Positions 61,702 to 64,000 of a DNA stretch of 64,000 nt are shown piece by piece. Every line of letters begins with the position of its first letter. Positions within the stretch are counted from its first letter, which is position 1. The notes under the pieces were generated by a model, which saw only the letters and a program-made list of their open reading frames with translations, made no database searches and was not told the origin of the DNA. A program made the position numbers and the translations under genes. Origin of the DNA: Candidatus Avelusimicrobium gallinaceum (GTDB taxonomy: Bacteria > Elusimicrobiota > Elusimicrobia > Elusimicrobiales > Elusimicrobiaceae). Location: the NCBI GenBank assembly GCA_944324965.1, contig CALUYH010000007.1, positions 17,020-81,019 of the forward strand, read 5' to 3'.

Positions 61702-61730
61702 GTGTCATTTCCGCCGATTTATAGTATAAT
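61702..61730 (+). promoter_or_regulatory. promoter of the cold-shock gene
   Basis: GTGTCA (61702-61707), 17 nt, TATAAT (61725-61730). The leader of about 58 nt contains the hairpin GGTACTT / AAGTACC (61738-61744 and 61754-61760). AAGGAAG is the ribosome site. Structured leaders are common in cold-shock mRNAs. Confidence 0.75.
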
Positions 61731-61793
61731 AATTGTAGGTACTTATTAAGTTTAAGTACCTGATAAAATTCATAAAAGGAAGTAAACAGTAAA

Positions 61794-61997
61794 ATGCCTA
61801 AAGGAAAAGTTAAGTGGTTTAATGACCAGAAAGGTTACGGTTTCGTGACCCCCGAAGACGGTTCTAAAGATCTCTTTGTACATTATCAGGAAATCCAGGG
61901 CGACGGTTTCAAAACCTTGGCCGAAGGTCAAGAAGTAGAATTCGAAGTCGTGGAATCCGAAAAAGGCCCCAAGGCCGTGAAAGTCGTCAAACTGTAA
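61794..61997 (+). CDS. cold-shock domain protein
   Basis: A 67-residue nucleic-acid-binding protein of the CspA family. It has [15 protein letters not shown] with RNP1 (KGYGFV) and RNP2 in DLFVHY. Such proteins bind single-stranded RNA and DNA and melt structures at low temperature or during normal growth. The length and sequence are canonical. It is monocistronic, between its own promoter and a strong terminator. Confidence 0.97.
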   Translation: MPKGKVKWFNDQKGYGFVTPEDGSKDLFVHYQEIQGDGFKTLAEGQEVEFEVVESEKGPKAVKVVKL

Positions 61998-62016
61998 TTT
62001 TTTGAAAGACTTTTGG

Positions 62017-62048
62017 AAAGCCCTGAGTCGTTGGTTCAGGGCTTTTTT
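62017..62048 (+). terminator. intrinsic terminator of the cold-shock gene
   Basis: AAAGCCCTGA (62017-62026) pairs with TCAGGGCTTT (62036-62045) with a 9-nt loop and T-run to 62048. Confidence 0.93.
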
Positions 62049-62072
62049 GTGCTCTGTTGGTAAGGAGTTGGA

Positions 62073-63440
62073 ATGAGTCAGAAAGTATATCCGCAGGCGT
62101 CTTTAAGCGAGCTGTGGTTTTTGTCGTACCCGCTGATTGTCACGATGGCCGCGCAGGTGGTCATGCAGTTTGTGGACCGTATGTTTTTGGCCTGGTATTC
62201 GCACGAGGCGCTGGCGGCGTGTGTGCCGGCGGGCGTGCTGGCTATGACGTTTGCCGCTGTGTTTATGGGGCTGGCCAGCTACACCAGCGTGTTTATTTCG
62301 CAGTATTACGCCAAGAAAAAATACGCCTCGGTGACGGTGTCTTTGTGGCAGGGGATTTTTCTGGCGGTGCTGTCTTCGCTGTTGTTGGCGGGGCTGACGC
62401 CCGCGGGGATAGCCCTTATCAATGCGTTCGGGCACGAAGAAGCGGTGCGGCTGCTGGAAATAAAATACTTTTCCATTTTAAACATTTTTGGCGGGCTGGC
62501 GGTGATTAACAACGCCTTGGCCAGCTTTTTCAGCGGACGGGGACACACCAAAATCCCGATGTGGGCCACCGTGGTGGGTAACCTGGTAAACATTGTGCTG
62601 GACTATGTGATGATTTTCGGCAAGTTGGGTTTCCCGGTGATGGGCATTGAAGGCGCCGCTTGGGCCACCGTTATAGGCACCGGCTCTATTACGCTTATAT
62701 TCTGCACGCTTATTTTTGCGGGCAAGGTGCGCAAGGAATTTAAAATCCGCCGTTTGGCCGGTTTCTACAAACCGGTATTTTCGCGCCTGCTGCGCTTTGG
62801 CCTGCCCAACGGGTTCGGCTTCTTGATGGACATTTTGTCCTTCACGCTTTTTACGTTTATGATTGGCAACATTGACACGCTTTCTTTGCAGGCCAGCAAT
62901 GTGGTGATGTCTATGCAACCGGTGGTGTTTACGGTCATTTTGGGGTTAGGTATCGGTATTCAGATTTTGGTCAGCAAGTACCAGGGGTTAAAACGCCCGG
63001 ATTTGACCATTAAAGTCATCAAAAATGCGTGCAAAATCGGCTACACCTATGCCGGCGCGGTAAGCCTGGCGTTCTTTTTCTGTTCGTCTTTTTTTGTCTG
63101 GCTTTTTATTCCGCCTTCGTCGCCGGATGCGGCACTGATCAGTGCCAAAACCTACCCGCTTATAAAGCTCGTCAGTGCGTTTGTGCTGTTTGACGCAACG
63201 TACCTGATTTTCGGCGAGGCCATCCGCGGGGCGGGCGACACCAAATTCTATATGTACGTGATGATTTTTTGCGCGTGGGGGCTGTTAATCCCCGGCACGT
63301 GGCTGATTGTCTATAAACTCCAAATGTCCGTGTTTTGGGTGTGGAGCTGGCTGACGTTCTACGCCGCGCTGACGGCGGTGTTTATGCTGGCGCGGTTCTT
63401 GAGCGGGCGTTGGAAGCGGTTTAACGTAACCGGCGTATAG
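62073..63440 (+). CDS. MATE-family efflux transporter
   Basis: A 455-residue membrane protein with about twelve helices in two homologous halves. The first half shows the MATE pattern SYPLIVTMAAQVVMQFVDRMFLAWYSHEALAA, and the second has GLPNGFGFLMDILSFTLF in the corresponding place. Members export drugs or metabolites by Na+ or H+ antiport. It starts at ATG 62073 with AAGGAG upstream, and a terminator follows. The substrate is unknown. Confidence 0.93.
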   Translation: MSQKVYPQASLSELWFLSYPLIVTMAAQVVMQFVDRMFLAWYSHEALAACVPAGVLAMTFAAVFMGLASYTSVFISQYYAKKKYASVTVSLWQGIFLAVLSSLLLAGLTPAGIALINAFGHEEAVRLLEIKYFSILNIFGGLAVINNALASFFSGRGHTKIPMWATVVGNLVNIVLDYVMIFGKLGFPVMGIEGAAWATVIGTGSITLIFCTLIFAGKVRKEFKIRRLAGFYKPVFSRLLRFGLPNGFGFLMDILSFTLFTFMIGNIDTLSLQASNVVMSMQPVVFTVILGLGIGIQILVSKYQGLKRPDLTIKVIKNACKIGYTYAGAVSLAFFFCSSFFVWLFIPPSSPDAALISAKTYPLIKLVSAFVLFDATYLIFGEAIRGAGDTKFYMYVMIFCAWGLLIPGTWLIVYKLQMSVFWVWSWLTFYAALTAVFMLARFLSGRWKRFNVTGV

Positions 63441-63459
63441 TGCGGCTTTTGTACATGAT

Positions 63460-63491
63460 AAGCGCGGCCCTTTAAAAGGCCGCGCTTTTTT
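63460..63491 (+). terminator. intrinsic terminator of the MATE gene
   Basis: AAGCGCGGCC (63460-63469) pairs with GGCCGCGCTT (63478-63487), followed by TTTTTT to 63491. Confidence 0.93.
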
Positions 63492-63533
63492 GTGCCTGCG
63501 GAAACAGCGGGAGGGCTGATTTAGGGGTTTCTA

Positions 63534-63562
63534 TTGACAAAAAGCCGTTATTTTGATAAAAT
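63534..63562 (+). promoter_or_regulatory. promoter ahead of the phage-like gene
   Basis: TTGACA (63534-63539), 17 nt, TAAAAT (63557-63562), a near-consensus match in an AT-rich stretch. The predicted start is about 63569. Confidence 0.8.
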
Positions 63563-63570
63563 AATAATAT

Positions 63571-63605
63571 ATTACAAAGCGCAATCAGCGGTTTGTAATT
63601 TTTTT
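63571..63605 (+). terminator. hairpin with T-run immediately downstream of that promoter
   Basis: ATTACAAA (63571-63578) pairs with TTTGTAAT (63592-63599). Inner CGC (63580-63582) / GCG (63588-63590) extends the stem across one G-G mismatch, and T residues run 63599-63605. It could be an attenuator, a terminator of a roughly 35-nt RNA, or a DNA operator. Confidence 0.65.
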
Positions 63606-63710
63606 ATCTTCGGGCGTCCGCCCCTTGCAAATTCCTTTTACTTTCCGGTTTTCGCCGCGTCCGTTTTTCGGGCCCGGCTCCTGTTGTTTGCCTGCCTTTA
63701 GGAGCTTTTT

Positions 63711-64000
63711 ATGCCTGCCAAAACCCGTTCCCGCGCGGCCAAGTCCGACGGGAAACCCTTACGCTATCAACCCGAATTTTGCACCCGCCTGTTGGCGTTT
63801 TTTGACGTAGCGCCTTTTACGGTGACGGAAGTCCCCAAGCGGGACGGTTCCGTCACCCTGGTGGAAACCGCCGCCGAGCTGCCCACATTCGCTGCGTTTG
63901 CCAAGTTGTTGGGCACCACCTGTGACGTGCTGGAAAGCTGGGAGCAAAAGCACCCCGCCTTCCGCGAGGCCGCCCGCAAAGCGCGCGATTTGCAGGGCAA
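63711..64000 (+). CDS. terminase small subunit-like phage protein, cut by window end
   Basis: At least 96 codons. After a basic start, LRYQPEFCTRLLAFFDV and AAELPTFAAFAKLLGTTCDVLESWEQKHPAFREAARKARDL follow the pattern of the helix-turn-helix part of phage terminase small subunits (YxPEFC ... FA...G.....L..W...HPEF..A...A). These proteins recognise phage DNA for packaging. GGAG lies 7 nt before the ATG. An inserted acidic/valine stretch (TVTEVPKRDGSVTLVETA) splits the usual pattern. It suggests that a prophage or gene-transfer element starts here. Confidence 0.7.
   Translation, partial: MPAKTRSRAAKSDGKPLRYQPEFCTRLLAFFDVAPFTVTEVPKRDGSVTLVETAAELPTFAAFAKLLGTTCDVLESWEQKHPAFREAARKARDLQG

Noticed and set aside
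1..64000. tRNA, rRNA or insertion-sequence genes
   Set aside because: I saw no cloverleaf-like sequence, rRNA core sequence, transposase motif or terminal inverted repeats; short tRNAs could still escape reading by eye.

Overview
The window is a dense bacterial chromosome segment of roughly 55% GC by eye. It has 54 protein genes that I accept; two are cut by the window edges. Almost all lie on the + strand, in long runs with 2-20 nt gaps or short overlaps. No gene-free stretch exceeds 300 bases. I see no rRNA, tRNA, insertion sequence or CRISPR array. Gene content and order (PorV/PorQ-like protein beside a giant FlgD-Ig-type secreted protein, a rearranged Tad locus, ScpA/ScpB, a degenerate EnvC, GGDEF signalling) remind me of host-associated Elusimicrobiota. 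That placement is inference from memory and needs a 16S or marker-gene check.

Layout. 1-2113 (- strand): NhaC-type antiporter (cut by the window start) and an iron-dependent alcohol dehydrogenase. 2247-3990: cinA, then a convergent thioredoxin. 4137-10739: a seven-gene efflux operon (TetR regulator, TolC-like, HlyD-like, two ABC ATPases, two ABC-2 permeases) with a consensus promoter overlapped by twin operators. 10792-24492: one uninterrupted run of site-2 protease, trpS, scpA, scpB, glgA, alkaline phosphatase, ftsX-like, envC-like, S41 protease, tsaD, a solute-binding-fold protein without signal peptide, and a GAF/GGDEF cyclase. 24717-30492: a 1565-residue secreted Ig-repeat protein and a PorV-like outer-membrane protein.

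30496-47345: a Tad (tight adherence) pilus locus. It has Flp-like pilins, TadE, CpaB, a very short secretin, a CpaE-CpaF fusion, TadB with an exported N-terminal domain, TadC, TPR protein, membrane sensor, DUF3566-like protein and DsbA-fold protein. A terminator follows, then a histidine kinase, a receiver-kinase hybrid, a LuxR-type regulator and three more pilin-like genes. 47362-58106: two promoter-led units encoding six unrecognised single- or few-pass membrane proteins, several Ala/Gly-rich with shared motifs and two Cys-rich, ending in a strong terminator. I regard this block as the best candidate for an undescribed envelope or pilus-associated system.

58219-63440: TPR exported protein, rsmA, ftcD (convergent), a cold-shock protein and a MATE exporter. 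63534-64000: a promoter, a hairpin with T-run and the start of a phage terminase small-subunit-like gene, suggesting that a prophage begins at the right edge.

The middle of the window seems devoted to building and controlling a surface appendage. The ATPases, platform proteins and secretin would assemble the Flp fibre, the kinases and regulator would control it, a DsbA-fold protein may serve the many cysteine-rich exported subunits, and the 47-58 kb proteins may extend or anchor the structure.
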